Shown here in pieces: positions 8,434 to 18,824 of a DNA stretch of 64,000 bases. Each line of letters opens with the position of its first letter. Within the stretch, counting starts at the first letter, position 1. This DNA is from Paraburkholderia sp. BL25I1N1 (GTDB lineage Bacteria; Pseudomonadota; Gammaproteobacteria; Burkholderiales; Burkholderiaceae), in contig NZ_PVZB01000022.1 of the NCBI RefSeq assembly GCF_003002025.1, forward strand, positions 62,001 through 126,000, in the 5' to 3' direction. The position numbers were made by a program, and so were the translations under genes. The notes beneath the pieces are model-generated. The model had not been told where the DNA came from and ran no database searches. It worked only from the letters and a program-made list of their open reading frames with translations.

Positions 8434-9717
8434 TTACATCACTTTCGCTGCGACAGGCTTCGCGCCGTCGGCCTGGGTCGATTTTTGCGAGCCGCCGTTC
8501 GGACCTGCGTTTTGCGAAATGATGCGGGCGATTTCCGCGTCAGCCTGGTCGCCGTATTTCTCGAACACGTTCGTCTGGTAGACCGTGTTCGGCGCCTGGC
8601 CGAGCTGGCCGCCGTTGTCGTCCTTGATGCTGACGTCGGCTTGCATGGACAGGCCGATCCGCAGCGGATGCTGTTCCAGTTCCTTCGGATCGAGCGCGAT
8701 CCGCACGGGCAGACGCTGCACCACCTTGATCCAGTTGCCGGTCGCGTTCTGCGCGGGCAACAGCGAGAACGCCGAACCCGTGCCCGCCGAGAAGCCGACC
8801 ACCTTGCCGTGGTACACCACCGACGAACCGTACACGTCGGCCGTCAGTTCGACCGGCTGGCCGATGCGCATGTGCTTGAGTTGCACTTCCTTGAAGTTCG
8901 CGTCGACCCACACGCCGCCGAGCGGCACGATCGCCATCAACGGGGTGCCCGGGGAGACGCGCTGGCCGACCTGCACCGAGCGCTTCGCCACGTAGCCGGT
9001 GACCGGCGCCGGCAGGTTGTTACGCGCGTTGTTCAGGTACGCGTCGCGGACCTTCGCGGCGGCGGCCTGCACGTTCGGGTGATTCGCGATCGTAGTGTTG
9101 GCGGTCAGCGCGCGGTTCGAGTTCAACTGCTGCTGGGCGGCATCGACGGCGGCTTGCGCGCTCTTCACGGCGTCGCGGGCGTGCGAGATTTCTTCCTGCG
9201 ACACGGCGCCGGTTTGCGCGACCGTCATACGGCGCTTCAGGTCGTCCTGGGCGCGCGACAGGTCGGCCTGGCGCTGGGCGACTTGTGCCTGGTATTGATT
9301 GTCGTCGGCGAACAGGCCGCGCACCTGGCGCACCGTCTGCGCGAGGTTCGCTTCGGCCTGATCGAGCGCGACGCGGGCGTCGGCCGGATCGAGCACGACG
9401 AGCGGGTCGCCCGCCTTCACCGTTTGCGTGTCGTCCGCGTTCACGGCGACGACCGTGCCGGTAACTTGCGGCGTGATCTGCACGACGTTGCCGTTCACGT
9501 ACGCGTCGTCGGTGTCTTCATGGAAGCGCGCGACGAGGAAGTAGTAAAAGCCGTAGGCGATCGCGGCGATCAGGATCACGATGACGAGCAGCGTCATCAT
9601 GAGCTTGCGTTTGCCGTTGTTCGCCGGGGGTTGTGCCGGCGGTTGCGTCGGCTGCGGGGCCGACTGGGTCGGCTGGGTCGGCTGAGTCGTAGCCGCGGGC
9701 TGTTGGGTGGTGCTCAT
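8434..9717 (-). CDS. emrA: HlyD/EmrA-type periplasmic adaptor
   Basis: Membrane-fusion protein linking the EmrB permease to the outer-membrane channel. The 427-residue product starts with a Gln/Pro/Thr-rich cytosolic tail, then one transmembrane helix (about 36-58), a biotinyl-lipoyl-like hairpin (VNGNVVQITPQVTGTVVAV), a long alpha-helical coiled coil (about 125-225), and beta-barrel segments (GYVAKRSVQVGQRVSPGTPL, VWVDANFKEVQLKHMRIGQ). It lies between nodT and emrB on the same strand with short gaps, so the three are one transcription unit. Confidence 0.93.
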   Translation of the reverse strand: MSTTQQPAATTQPTQPTQSAPQPTQPPAQPPANNGKRKLMMTLLVIVILIAAIAYGFYYFLVARFHEDTDDAYVNGNVVQITPQVTGTVVAVNADDTQTVKAGDPLVVLDPADARVALDQAEANLAQTVRQVRGLFADDNQYQAQVAQRQADLSRAQDDLKRRMTVAQTGAVSQEEISHARDAVKSAQAAVDAAQQQLNSNRALTANTTIANHPNVQAAAAKVRDAYLNNARNNLPAPVTGYVAKRSVQVGQRVSPGTPLMAIVPLGGVWVDANFKEVQLKHMRIGQPVELTADVYGSSVVYHGKVVGFSAGTGSAFSLLPAQNATGNWIKVVQRLPVRIALDPKELEQHPLRIGLSMQADVSIKDDNGGQLGQAPNTVYQTNVFEKYGDQADAEIARIISQNAGPNGGSQKSTQADGAKPVAAKVM

Positions 9718-9798
9718 TAATGTGCTCCGGGTTCTTTCAGACGTCGTCGTTTATTCGGATGTTTATGCGTGTGTTCGATCTGGCCGTGGTTCGCGCGC

Positions 9799-11307
9799 TC
9801 AGTTCGCAGCGGTGGTCGCGGCGGAGGCCGATGCCGGAGCATCGGTCGGCACCACGAGGCCGGTCTGCGTCGCGTCGAAGCCGCCGCCGAGCGCCTTGAT
9901 GAGGCCGATCTGCATGTCGCGGCGGCGCATCTTGAGGCCGGTCACCGTCTGATCGGCGGCAAGGCGGTTCTGGTCGGCGGTCAGCACCTGCAACTGCGGC
10001 GACAAACCGGCCTTGTAGCGAATCACAGCCAGCTCATATGCCTTGGTCGATGCGTCGAGCGCGCGTTGTGCGTCGCCTTGCTGCTGGTCGATCGAACGGA
10101 TCGACGACACTTGCGTCGCGACGTCCGAGAGGGCGCTGATCAGCGTCTGGTTGTAGTTCGCCACGTCCAGGTCGAAGTCGGCGAAGCGGCCTTTCAGTTG
10201 CGAGCGCAGCGCGCCGGCGTCGAAGATCGGCAGGTGAATGGCCGGGCCGAATTGCATCTGACGGCTGCTGGATTTAAGGAAGCGGCCCCAGCCGAACGCG
10301 TCGAAACCGAAGCCGGCCGCGAGGTTCACGTCGGGGAAGAATTCGGCTTTGGCTTCCTTCACGTCGTGCATCGCGGCTTCGACTTGCCAGCGCGCGGCGA
10401 CGATATCCGCGCGTCGCGCGACGAGGTCAGCGGGCAGGTTGTCCGGCAGCGCCACCACGTTGCCGTTGGTCAGCGCGGGCTGCGCGATCTGCAGGCCGCG
10501 ATCCGGACCCTTGCCGAGCAGTGCGCCCAGTTGATAGCGCACGACCGTGATCTGACCGTCGAGGTCGGTCAAATTGGACTGGCTGGTCGCAATGTTGCCG
10601 TTCGCGGTTTGCCGTTCGACATTGGTGTCGAGGCCGGCCGTCACGCGGCCGTTGGTGATGCGGCCGATATCCTGGCGGTTGGCGATTTCGCGCGCGGCGA
10701 TGTCGCGGAACGCGTACAGCTGCGCGAGCTGGTTATACGTGCTCGCCACCGACGCCGCGAGCGTCACGCGCGCCTGCTGCATATCGGCCTCGGCGGCCTT
10801 TTCCTGCGACACGGCCTGACCCAGCCGCTCACGATTCTTGCCCCAGAGATCCAGATCCCACGACGCACTGGCCAGCACGTTGTTCTCGCTATACCAGGTG
10901 CCGCCGTACGGAGGCGGGTAGAGCGCGTTGGCCGAGAACAGTTCGCGGGTCCACGAATAGCTGCCGTTCACCTTCGGGTACAGCGCCGCGCGCGAACTCT
11001 CGATATACGACGAGGCTTTGGCAAGACGCGCTTGCGCCTGCGCGATCGACGGGCTGCCTTCCAGCGCTTCGGCGATCAGCTTGGGCAATTGCGGGTCGCC
11101 GAACTGGTTGGCCCAATCGAGCGACGGCCACTGGCCGCCCTGACCGGCGAGGCTCTGGGCGGACTCGTACTGAGCGGGCGACGAGATCTGCTTGTCGCTT
11201 TTCATACCGAAGTAGTTCGCGCACCCCGTGAGGGCGAGCGCCGTCACCACTGCGGCGACGGCGGCCCGGCTCGAAAGCGCGGGCGCGGACAGGGAAAGGG
11301 ATTTCAT
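9799..11307 (-). CDS. NodT-family outer-membrane efflux lipoprotein
   Basis: TolC-like outer-membrane channel of the RND/MFS tripartite pump. The frame is open to 11391, but the true start is the ATG at 11307, giving 502 residues with a lipoprotein signal ending ALTGC (Cys29). Two OEP repeats follow with the usual helical hairpins (SSYIESSRAALYPKVNGSYSW, ARRADIVAARWQVEAAMHDV). The C-terminus is Ala/Ser-rich. It lies 81 bases upstream of emrA and 49 bases downstream of the marR stop. OprM/FusA-like naming is possible; the exact subfamily is not certain. Confidence 0.92.
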   Translation of the reverse strand: MKSLSLSAPALSSRAAVAAVVTALALTGCANYFGMKSDKQISSPAQYESAQSLAGQGGQWPSLDWANQFGDPQLPKLIAEALEGSPSIAQAQARLAKASSYIESSRAALYPKVNGSYSWTRELFSANALYPPPYGGTWYSENNVLASASWDLDLWGKNRERLGQAVSQEKAAEADMQQARVTLAASVASTYNQLAQLYAFRDIAAREIANRQDIGRITNGRVTAGLDTNVERQTANGNIATSQSNLTDLDGQITVVRYQLGALLGKGPDRGLQIAQPALTNGNVVALPDNLPADLVARRADIVAARWQVEAAMHDVKEAKAEFFPDVNLAAGFGFDAFGWGRFLKSSSRQMQFGPAIHLPIFDAGALRSQLKGRFADFDLDVANYNQTLISALSDVATQVSSIRSIDQQQGDAQRALDASTKAYELAVIRYKAGLSPQLQVLTADQNRLAADQTVTGLKMRRRDMQIGLIKALGGGFDATQTGLVVPTDAPASASAATTAAN

Positions 11308-11356
11308 CGCTCGACTCTTTGAGTGGAATGTAATGATGGACACTGCAAGCAATTTA

Positions 11357-11872
11357 TTACGATTTGCTGTCAAAATTGCTTGCTGCATCACGGGTTAGTC
11401 CCGTTTGATCGCCGGAATTGACGAGCACGCGACGCAGCATGCTCTTCAGAAAACCCACTTCTTCCGGAGTGAAGCCGCCTAGCAGACTGTCCAGCACGCC
11501 GGTGAAAATAGCCGGCATTTTGGCGGCGATGGCGTGACCTTCCGGCGTCAGCGCGAGGCGCACGACTCGTCGGTCTTCATTGCTGCGAACCCGCGTCAGC
11601 AGACCGCGTTTCTCTAACCGGTCGATCAACCGCGTGACGGCGCTCGCGTCGATGCCGTATTCACGGGCCAGTTCCGCCGCCAGCAGGCATTTGCCGCTGG
11701 CCACCATAAACAGGATGCTGCCCTGCTGACTGGTAATGCCGAGTTCGGCCATGCTGCGCTGGGTGACCAGGTTCGACAGGGTCGATTTCACTCGCGAGAT
11801 CAGATAGCCGACGCTTTCGCCTAGCTGGTATTCGCTGATCTCCGGCGGGGGTGTAGCGGACGGCTCCGTCAT
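11357..11872 (-). CDS. MarR-family transcriptional regulator
   Basis: Winged-helix regulator, probably the ligand-responsive repressor of the emr operon it heads. The 171-residue product has the MarR core: helix-turn-helix (LLAAELAREYGIDASAVTRLIDRLE, about 77-101) and wing (RGLLTRVRSNEDRRVVRLALTPEG, about 103-126). The first 20 residues are a Pro/Glu-rich extension. A good minus-strand promoter lies about 36 bases upstream of the start. Autorepression is inferred from the arrangement, as in EmrR and related systems. Confidence 0.9.
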   Translation of the reverse strand: MTEPSATPPPEISEYQLGESVGYLISRVKSTLSNLVTQRSMAELGITSQQGSILFMVASGKCLLAAELAREYGIDASAVTRLIDRLEKRGLLTRVRSNEDRRVVRLALTPEGHAIAAKMPAIFTGVLDSLLGGFTPEEVGFLKSMLRRVLVNSGDQTGLTRDAASNFDSKS

Positions 11873-11907
11873 GATTCTCGTGCGAATGCAATGGTTGACT
11901 AGGCAGG

Positions 11908-11937
11908 ATTATAGAGGCCGGTTGGTTGACGCGGCAA
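11908..11937 (-). promoter_or_regulatory. sigma-70 promoter for the marR-emr operon
   Basis: On the minus strand a perfect -10 TATAAT (11913-11908) is preceded 18 bases upstream by TTGCCG (11937-11932). The element lies about 36 bases before the marR start. The partly repeated GGTTGACT and GGTTGACG words flanking the -10 are possible operator half-sites, but no clean palindrome is visible. Confidence 0.6.
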
Positions 11938-12095
11938 GTGTTATTACAGCTTAGGCAAGGAACTTTCTCCGCTCAAGTCATAATCCGCGTGATTTTGCGT
12001 AGGATTTCGCCCGCGTGCTTACGTTTCATTTCTGCCGGCCGCTGCGCCGCCGACCCCGGCCCTATCAGGGAATACCAGAAAGCTTCATTTGCACG

Positions 12096-12104
12096 TGCTA
12101 CAAT
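12096..12104 (+). promoter_or_regulatory. extended -10 element of typA
   Basis: TGCTACAAT matches the extended -10 pattern TGnTAnnnT. No good -35 lies at the right distance. The implied 5' leader before the typA ATG is about 80 bases. Confidence 0.45.
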
Positions 12105-12191
12105 ATTGGGTTCCCAAAAGTGCGCTTTGGGCTTTGTTGGTTTCGTTCACACAATGCTGCTGCTGGCGCACTCAACTGTCTCCAGGTTCCT

Positions 12192-14018
<1,827 letters not shown>

Positions 14019-14067
14019 GCAGGCGGACATCGGCTTTGGCCGGTGCAGCGCACGCTAGCAGTCAGGC

Positions 14068-14092
14068 AAAAGCCACCTTCGGGTGGCTTTTG
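14068..14092 (+). terminator. rho-independent terminator after typA
   Basis: AAAAGCCACC-TTCG-GGTGGCTTTT: a 10-base-pair stem with a stable TTCG tetraloop, 50 bases after the typA stop. Confidence 0.9.
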
Positions 14093-14398
14093 TCGTTTCC
14101 GGCCTTCCAGTCGCCGCCGATATGCCGCGCCTGGCGCCGCTTTGACCGTTTGTCCCCGATTTCCGCAGAAGACTGTTGCGACTCCCGAAAGTGGCCCGAA
14201 AGCCCGTCGTGACGGGCTTCAGCGGCAATCCGTCTGCTATCTGCACTATCCGTTCTGTGATATGCTCCCCGGGTGCAAAGTTTTAGGTCCTTCCAAGCAA
14301 GACTTGATTCGCGCAATCCGCTAAACGGTCAGGCCGTGTCGCGGAAGGTTCTGTAACCCGCTATTTCTCGAGAAACTCGAAGAAAGGTGAGCGTAAAA
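14093..14398 (+). promoter_or_regulatory. upstream region of the odh operon with a candidate promoter
   Basis: 306 bases without a gene. At 14258-14266 there is an extended -10, TGATATGCT, about 130 bases before the sucA start; no convincing -35 accompanies it. An AGGTGA ribosome-binding site at 14386-14390 sits 9 bases before the ATG. No operator palindrome was recognised. Confidence 0.4.
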
Positions 14399-17260
14399 AT
14401 GATGAAGCAATTCCAGTCGAACTCTTATCTGTTCGGCGGCAATGCTCCGTACGTAGAAGAAATGTACGAAGCGTATCTCGATAATCCGGCGTCAGTGCCC
14501 GAGAACTGGCGCAGCTATTTCGACGCGTTGCAGAACGTCCCTGCATCGGATGGCAGCAATGCCAACGACGTGGCCCATGGCCCGATCGTCGAATCGTTTG
14601 CACAACGGGCCAAGGCTAATGCCTTCATCCCGCGTACGGCAGCCGGCGGCGAAGATCTCGCTACCGCTCGCAAGCAGGTCTATGTGCAGTCCCTCATCGG
14701 CGCATATCGCTTCCTCGGCTCGCAATGGGCCAATCTCGATCCCCTGAAGCGCCGCGAACGTCCCGCTATTCCCGAACTCGAACCCGCGTTCTACGACTTC
14801 ACCGAAGCCGACATGGACCAGGAGTTCAGCGCCACGAATCTGTATTTCGGATTCGAGCGTGCTTCGCTGCGTGAGATCGTCAAGGCTCTGCGCGACACGT
14901 ACTGCGGCACGATCGGCGCCGAGTACATGTACATCAGCGATCCGGAACAGAAGCGCTGGTGGAAAGAGCGGCTCGAGTCGATCCGCTCCACGCCGAACTT
15001 TTCGAACGAAAAGAAAAAGCACATCCTGAATAGGCTGACGGCCGCTGAAGGCCTCGAGCGCTTCCTGCACACCAAATACGTCGGCCAGAAACGCTTCTCG
15101 CTCGAAGGCGGCGAAAGCTTCATCGCGTCGATGGACGAAGTGGTGCGTCATGGCGGCGCCAACGGCGTTCAGGAAATCGTCATCGGCATGGCTCACCGTG
15201 GCCGTCTGAACGTGCTGGTCAATACGCTCGGCAAGATGCCGGCTGACCTGTTCGCCGAATTCGAAGGCAAGCACCACGACGACCTGCCGGCCGGCGACGT
15301 GAAGTACCACAAGGGTTTCTCGTCGGACGTCTCGACCGAAGGCGGCCCGGTTCACCTGTCGCTCGCGTTCAACCCGTCGCACCTCGAAATCGTCAACCCG
15401 GTGGTCGAAGGCTCGGCGAAGGCCCGTATGGACCGTCGCGGCGACGACAGCGGCCTGCAAGTGCTGCCGGTGCAGATCCACGGCGACGCGGCTTTCGCGG
15501 GCCAGGGCGTGGTGATGGAAACGCTGAACCTCGCGCAAACGCGCGGTTACGGCACGCACGGCACGCTGCATATCGTCATCAACAACCAGATCGGCTTCAC
15601 GACGTCGGACCCGCGCGACTCGCGCTCCACGTTGTATTGCTCGGACGTCGTCAAGATGATCGAAGCGCCGGTGCTGCACGTGAACGGCGACGATCCCGAA
15701 GCGGTCGTGCTGGCTACGCAACTGGCTATCGACTTCCGGATGCAGTTCCACAAGGACGTCGTTGTCGACATCGTCTGCTTCCGCAAGCTGGGCCACAACG
15801 AGCAGGACACGCCGGCAGTCACGCAGCCGCTGATGTACAAGACGATCGCCAAGCACCCGGGCACGCGCGCACTCTACGCTGAAAAGCTGGTGCAGCAAGG
15901 CGTGATCACCGCGGAAGAAGGCGAGGAGTTCGTCAAGGCCTACCGCAAGGCGATGGACGAAGGCCACCACACGGTCGATCCGGTGCTCTCGAACTACAAG
16001 AGCAAGTACGCGGTGGACTGGGTGCCGTTCCTGAACCGCAAGTGGACCGACGCTGCGGACACCGCGGTGCCGCTCGCTGAACTGAAGCGTCTGGCCGAGC
16101 GCGTCACCACGGTGCCGGAAAACTTCAAGGTTCACCCGCTGGTCGAGCGCGTTCTCAACGACCGTCGCGCGATGGGCCGTGGCGAAGCGAAGCTCGACTG
16201 GGGCATGGGCGAACACCTGGCTTTCGCGTCGCTGGTTGCGTCGGGCTACGCAGTGCGCCTGACGGGTCAGGATTCGGGCCGCGGCACGTTCACGCACCGT
16301 CACGCGGTGCTGCACGATCAGAACCGCGAACGCTGGAACGACGGCACGTATGTGCCGCTGCAGAACATCGCCGAAGGTCAGGCGAAGTTCACGGTGATCG
16401 ACTCGGTGCTGTCGGAAGAAGCGGTGCTGGGCTTCGAATACGGTTACTCGACCGCTGAACCGAATACGTTCGTCGCGTGGGAAGCGCAGTTCGGCGACTT
16501 CGTGAACGGCGCGCAAGTCGTGATCGACCAGTTCATCTCGTCGGGCGAAGTGAAGTGGGGCCGTGTTTCGGGTCTCACCATGCTGCTGCCGCACGGCTAC
16601 GAAGGTCAAGGTCCGGAGCACTCGTCGGCACGTATCGAACGTTTCCTGCAATTGTGCGCAGACCACAACATGCAGGTCGTTCAACCGACCACGCCGGCGC
16701 AGATTTTCCACCTGTTGCGCCGTCAGATGATCCGCCTGTTCCGCAAGCCGCTGATCGTCGCCACGCCGAAGTCGCTGCTGCGCCACAAGGAAGCCGTGTC
16801 CGATCTGTCGGAACTGGCAAAGGGCGCGTTCCAGCCGATCCTCGGCGAAGTCGACGAAGCCATCGACGCGAAGAAGGTCAAGCGCGTGATCGCCTGCTCG
16901 GGCCGCGTGTATTACGACCTGCTGGCGCATCGCCGCGAATCGAAGTCGAACGACGTCGCGATCATCCGTATCGAACAGCTCTATCCGTTCGCGCACAAGC
17001 AGTTCGAAGCGGAAATGAAGAAGTACGACAACGCGACCGAAGTGGTCTGGGTGCAGGACGAGCCGCAGAATCAGGGCCCGTGGTTCTACATCGAGCACCA
17101 CCTGAAGGACGGCATGAAGGAAGGGCAGAAGCTGGCATACAGCGGGCGTCCGGCTTCGGCCTCGCCGGCAGTCGGCTACTACGCGAAGCACTACGAGCAG
17201 CAGAAGGCGCTGGTCGAAGGCGCTTTCGGCCGCCTCAAGAGCGCGTCGATCGCTAAATAA
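14399..17260 (+). CDS. sucA: 2-oxoglutarate dehydrogenase E1 component
   Basis: Thiamine-diphosphate-dependent decarboxylase of the TCA-cycle 2-oxoglutarate dehydrogenase complex; it transfers the succinyl group to the lipoyl arm of E2. The 953-residue product has the N-terminal E2-binding segment (SNSYLFGGNAPYVEEMYEAY), the TPP-binding region (HGDAAFAGQG and INNQIGF, about 360-400), a transketolase pyrimidine domain (about 600-790) and the C-terminal MVQDEPQNQG-like region. A GTG lies in frame at 14387 but inside the Shine-Dalgarno; ATG 14399 or 14402 is preferred. First gene of sucA-sucB-lpdA. Called odhA in many Burkholderia annotations. Confidence 0.95.
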   Translation: MMKQFQSNSYLFGGNAPYVEEMYEAYLDNPASVPENWRSYFDALQNVPASDGSNANDVAHGPIVESFAQRAKANAFIPRTAAGGEDLATARKQVYVQSLIGAYRFLGSQWANLDPLKRRERPAIPELEPAFYDFTEADMDQEFSATNLYFGFERASLREIVKALRDTYCGTIGAEYMYISDPEQKRWWKERLESIRSTPNFSNEKKKHILNRLTAAEGLERFLHTKYVGQKRFSLEGGESFIASMDEVVRHGGANGVQEIVIGMAHRGRLNVLVNTLGKMPADLFAEFEGKHHDDLPAGDVKYHKGFSSDVSTEGGPVHLSLAFNPSHLEIVNPVVEGSAKARMDRRGDDSGLQVLPVQIHGDAAFAGQGVVMETLNLAQTRGYGTHGTLHIVINNQIGFTTSDPRDSRSTLYCSDVVKMIEAPVLHVNGDDPEAVVLATQLAIDFRMQFHKDVVVDIVCFRKLGHNEQDTPAVTQPLMYKTIAKHPGTRALYAEKLVQQGVITAEEGEEFVKAYRKAMDEGHHTVDPVLSNYKSKYAVDWVPFLNRKWTDAADTAVPLAELKRLAERVTTVPENFKVHPLVERVLNDRRAMGRGEAKLDWGMGEHLAFASLVASGYAVRLTGQDSGRGTFTHRHAVLHDQNRERWNDGTYVPLQNIAEGQAKFTVIDSVLSEEAVLGFEYGYSTAEPNTFVAWEAQFGDFVNGAQVVIDQFISSGEVKWGRVSGLTMLLPHGYEGQGPEHSSARIERFLQLCADHNMQVVQPTTPAQIFHLLRRQMIRLFRKPLIVATPKSLLRHKEAVSDLSELAKGAFQPILGEVDEAIDAKKVKRVIACSGRVYYDLLAHRRESKSNDVAIIRIEQLYPFAHKQFEAEMKKYDNATEVVWVQDEPQNQGPWFYIEHHLKDGMKEGQKLAYSGRPASASPAVGYYAKHYEQQKALVEGAFGRLKSASIAK

Positions 17261-17275
17261 TCACAAGAGCTGAAC

Positions 17276-17300
17276 CGGGAAAGCGCAGGGCGCTTTCCCG
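17276..17300 (+). other. intercistronic hairpin sucA-sucB
   Basis: Perfect 11-base-pair inverted repeat CGGGAAAGCGC/GCGCTTTCCCG with loop AGG, 15 bases after the sucA stop. No T-run follows, so it is more likely an mRNA-stabilising or processing hairpin than a terminator. Confidence 0.6.
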
Positions 17301-17399
17301 TGCCGCATCTGAAAGATCAGCGCGGCAGTCAAGGTTCGCAGGCGGTGACGGGTCCATGGATCGCGCGCCGTCACCCGATACGTATTCAGGATATTCATA

Positions 17400-18686
17400 A
17401 TGGCTATTGTTGAAGTCAAGGTTCCCCAGCTTTCCGAGTCGGTCTCGGAAGCCACGATGCTCCAGTGGAAGAAGAAGCCGGGCGAAGCGGTTGCTCAAGA
17501 CGAAATTCTCATCGAAATCGAGACCGACAAGGTCGTGCTCGAAGTGCCGGCACCCTCGGCCGGCGTGCTCGCGCAAGTCATCGCGAACGACGGCGACACC
17601 GTCACGGCGGATCAGGTCATCGCCAAGATCGACACCGAAGGCAAGGCAGGCGCCGCCGCTGTCGAAGCCGAAGTGAAGCCCGCTCCGGAAGCCGCACCGG
17701 CACCCGCCGCTGCGCCGGCTCCGGCGGCTCAAGCTGCATCCGCAACGGGTGCGAACACCGCTGCTTCGCCGGCTGCCGGCAAGCTGATGGCCGAAAAGGG
17801 CCTGGGCGCGGGCGATGTGTCCGGCACGGGCCGCGACGGCCGCATCACCAAGGGTGACGTGCTGACCGCGGGCGCTCCTGCTGCCAAGGCCGCACCGGCA
17901 CCGGCTCCGGCCGCCGCACCGAAGGCTGCGAAGCCGTCGCTGCCGGACGTCAAGGCGCCGGCTTCGGCTGACCAATGGCTGAAGGACCGTCCGGAACAAC
18001 GCGTGCCGATGTCGCGTCTGCGCGCGCGTATCGCCGAGCGTCTGCTCGAGTCGCAGCAAACCAACGCCATCCTGACCACGTTCAACGAAGTGAACATGGC
18101 GCCGGTGATGGACCTGCGCAACAAGTACAAAGACCGCTTCGAAAAGGAACACGGCGTGAAGCTCGGCTTCATGTCGTTCTTCGTGAAAGCCGCGGTTCAT
18201 GCGCTGAAGAAGTTCCCGCTGGTGAACGCGTCGATCGACGGTAACGATATCGTCTATCACGGCTACTTCGACATCGGTATCGCGGTCGGTTCGCCGCGCG
18301 GTCTGGTGGTGCCGATCCTGCGCAATGCGGACCAGCTGAGCCTCGCCGAAATCGAGAAGAAGATTGCTGAATTCGGCCAGAAGGCCAAAGACGGCAAGCT
18401 GTCGATCGAAGAAATGACCGGCGGTACGTTCTCCATCTCGAACGGCGGTGTGTTCGGTTCGATGCTGTCGACCCCGATCATCAACCCGCCGCAATCCGCG
18501 ATCCTGGGCGTGCACGCCACCAAGGAACGCGCTGTGGTCGAGAACGGCCAGATCGTGATCCGCCCGATGAACTACCTGGCGCTGTCGTACGACCACCGCA
18601 TCATCGACGGTCGCGAAGCGGTGCTGTCGCTGGTCGCCATGAAGGATGCGCTGGAAGACCCGGCGCGCCTGCTGCTCGACCTGTAA
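17400..18686 (+). CDS. sucB: dihydrolipoyllysine succinyltransferase (E2 of 2-oxoglutarate dehydrogenase)
   Basis: Core acyltransferase that passes succinyl groups to CoA. The 428-residue product has one lipoyl domain with the modified lysine at Lys44 (EIETDKVVLEVP), a Pro/Ala-rich hinge (about 78-118), a peripheral E1/E3-binding domain (about 120-158), a second Ala/Pro linker, and the catalytic domain ending in SYDHRIIDG with His399 and Asp403. A single lipoyl domain and this length are typical of SucB rather than AceF. It lies between sucA and lpdA. Confidence 0.96.
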   Translation: MAIVEVKVPQLSESVSEATMLQWKKKPGEAVAQDEILIEIETDKVVLEVPAPSAGVLAQVIANDGDTVTADQVIAKIDTEGKAGAAAVEAEVKPAPEAAPAPAAAPAPAAQAASATGANTAASPAAGKLMAEKGLGAGDVSGTGRDGRITKGDVLTAGAPAAKAAPAPAPAAAPKAAKPSLPDVKAPASADQWLKDRPEQRVPMSRLRARIAERLLESQQTNAILTTFNEVNMAPVMDLRNKYKDRFEKEHGVKLGFMSFFVKAAVHALKKFPLVNASIDGNDIVYHGYFDIGIAVGSPRGLVVPILRNADQLSLAEIEKKIAEFGQKAKDGKLSIEEMTGGTFSISNGGVFGSMLSTPIINPPQSAILGVHATKERAVVENGQIVIRPMNYLALSYDHRIIDGREAVLSLVAMKDALEDPARLLLDL

Positions 18687-18824
18687 GCGCGGCTCGGCTG
18701 GCGTCGGCTTGCCTTAGCGCAAATCGACGCCATATAGGCATCACGTCTTTCGCATTCCGCAGTACAGGAACGCCGTGCGCCACGAAGCGTGGCCGCGCGC
18801 CGTTCCGCCATCAAAAGGATTGTC

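Larger units (their letters stand above)
11873..12191. other. divergent marR/typA intergenic region
   Basis: 319 bases between divergent genes. It holds the marR-emr promoter (11908-11937, minus strand) and an extended -10 for typA (12096-12104). The rest is AT-richer than the genes around it, and no coding frame was recognised. Confidence 0.6.

Noticed and set aside
14492..17191. Open frame of 899 residues opposite sucA
   Set aside because: Same cause as above; the sucA frame has all expected motifs.
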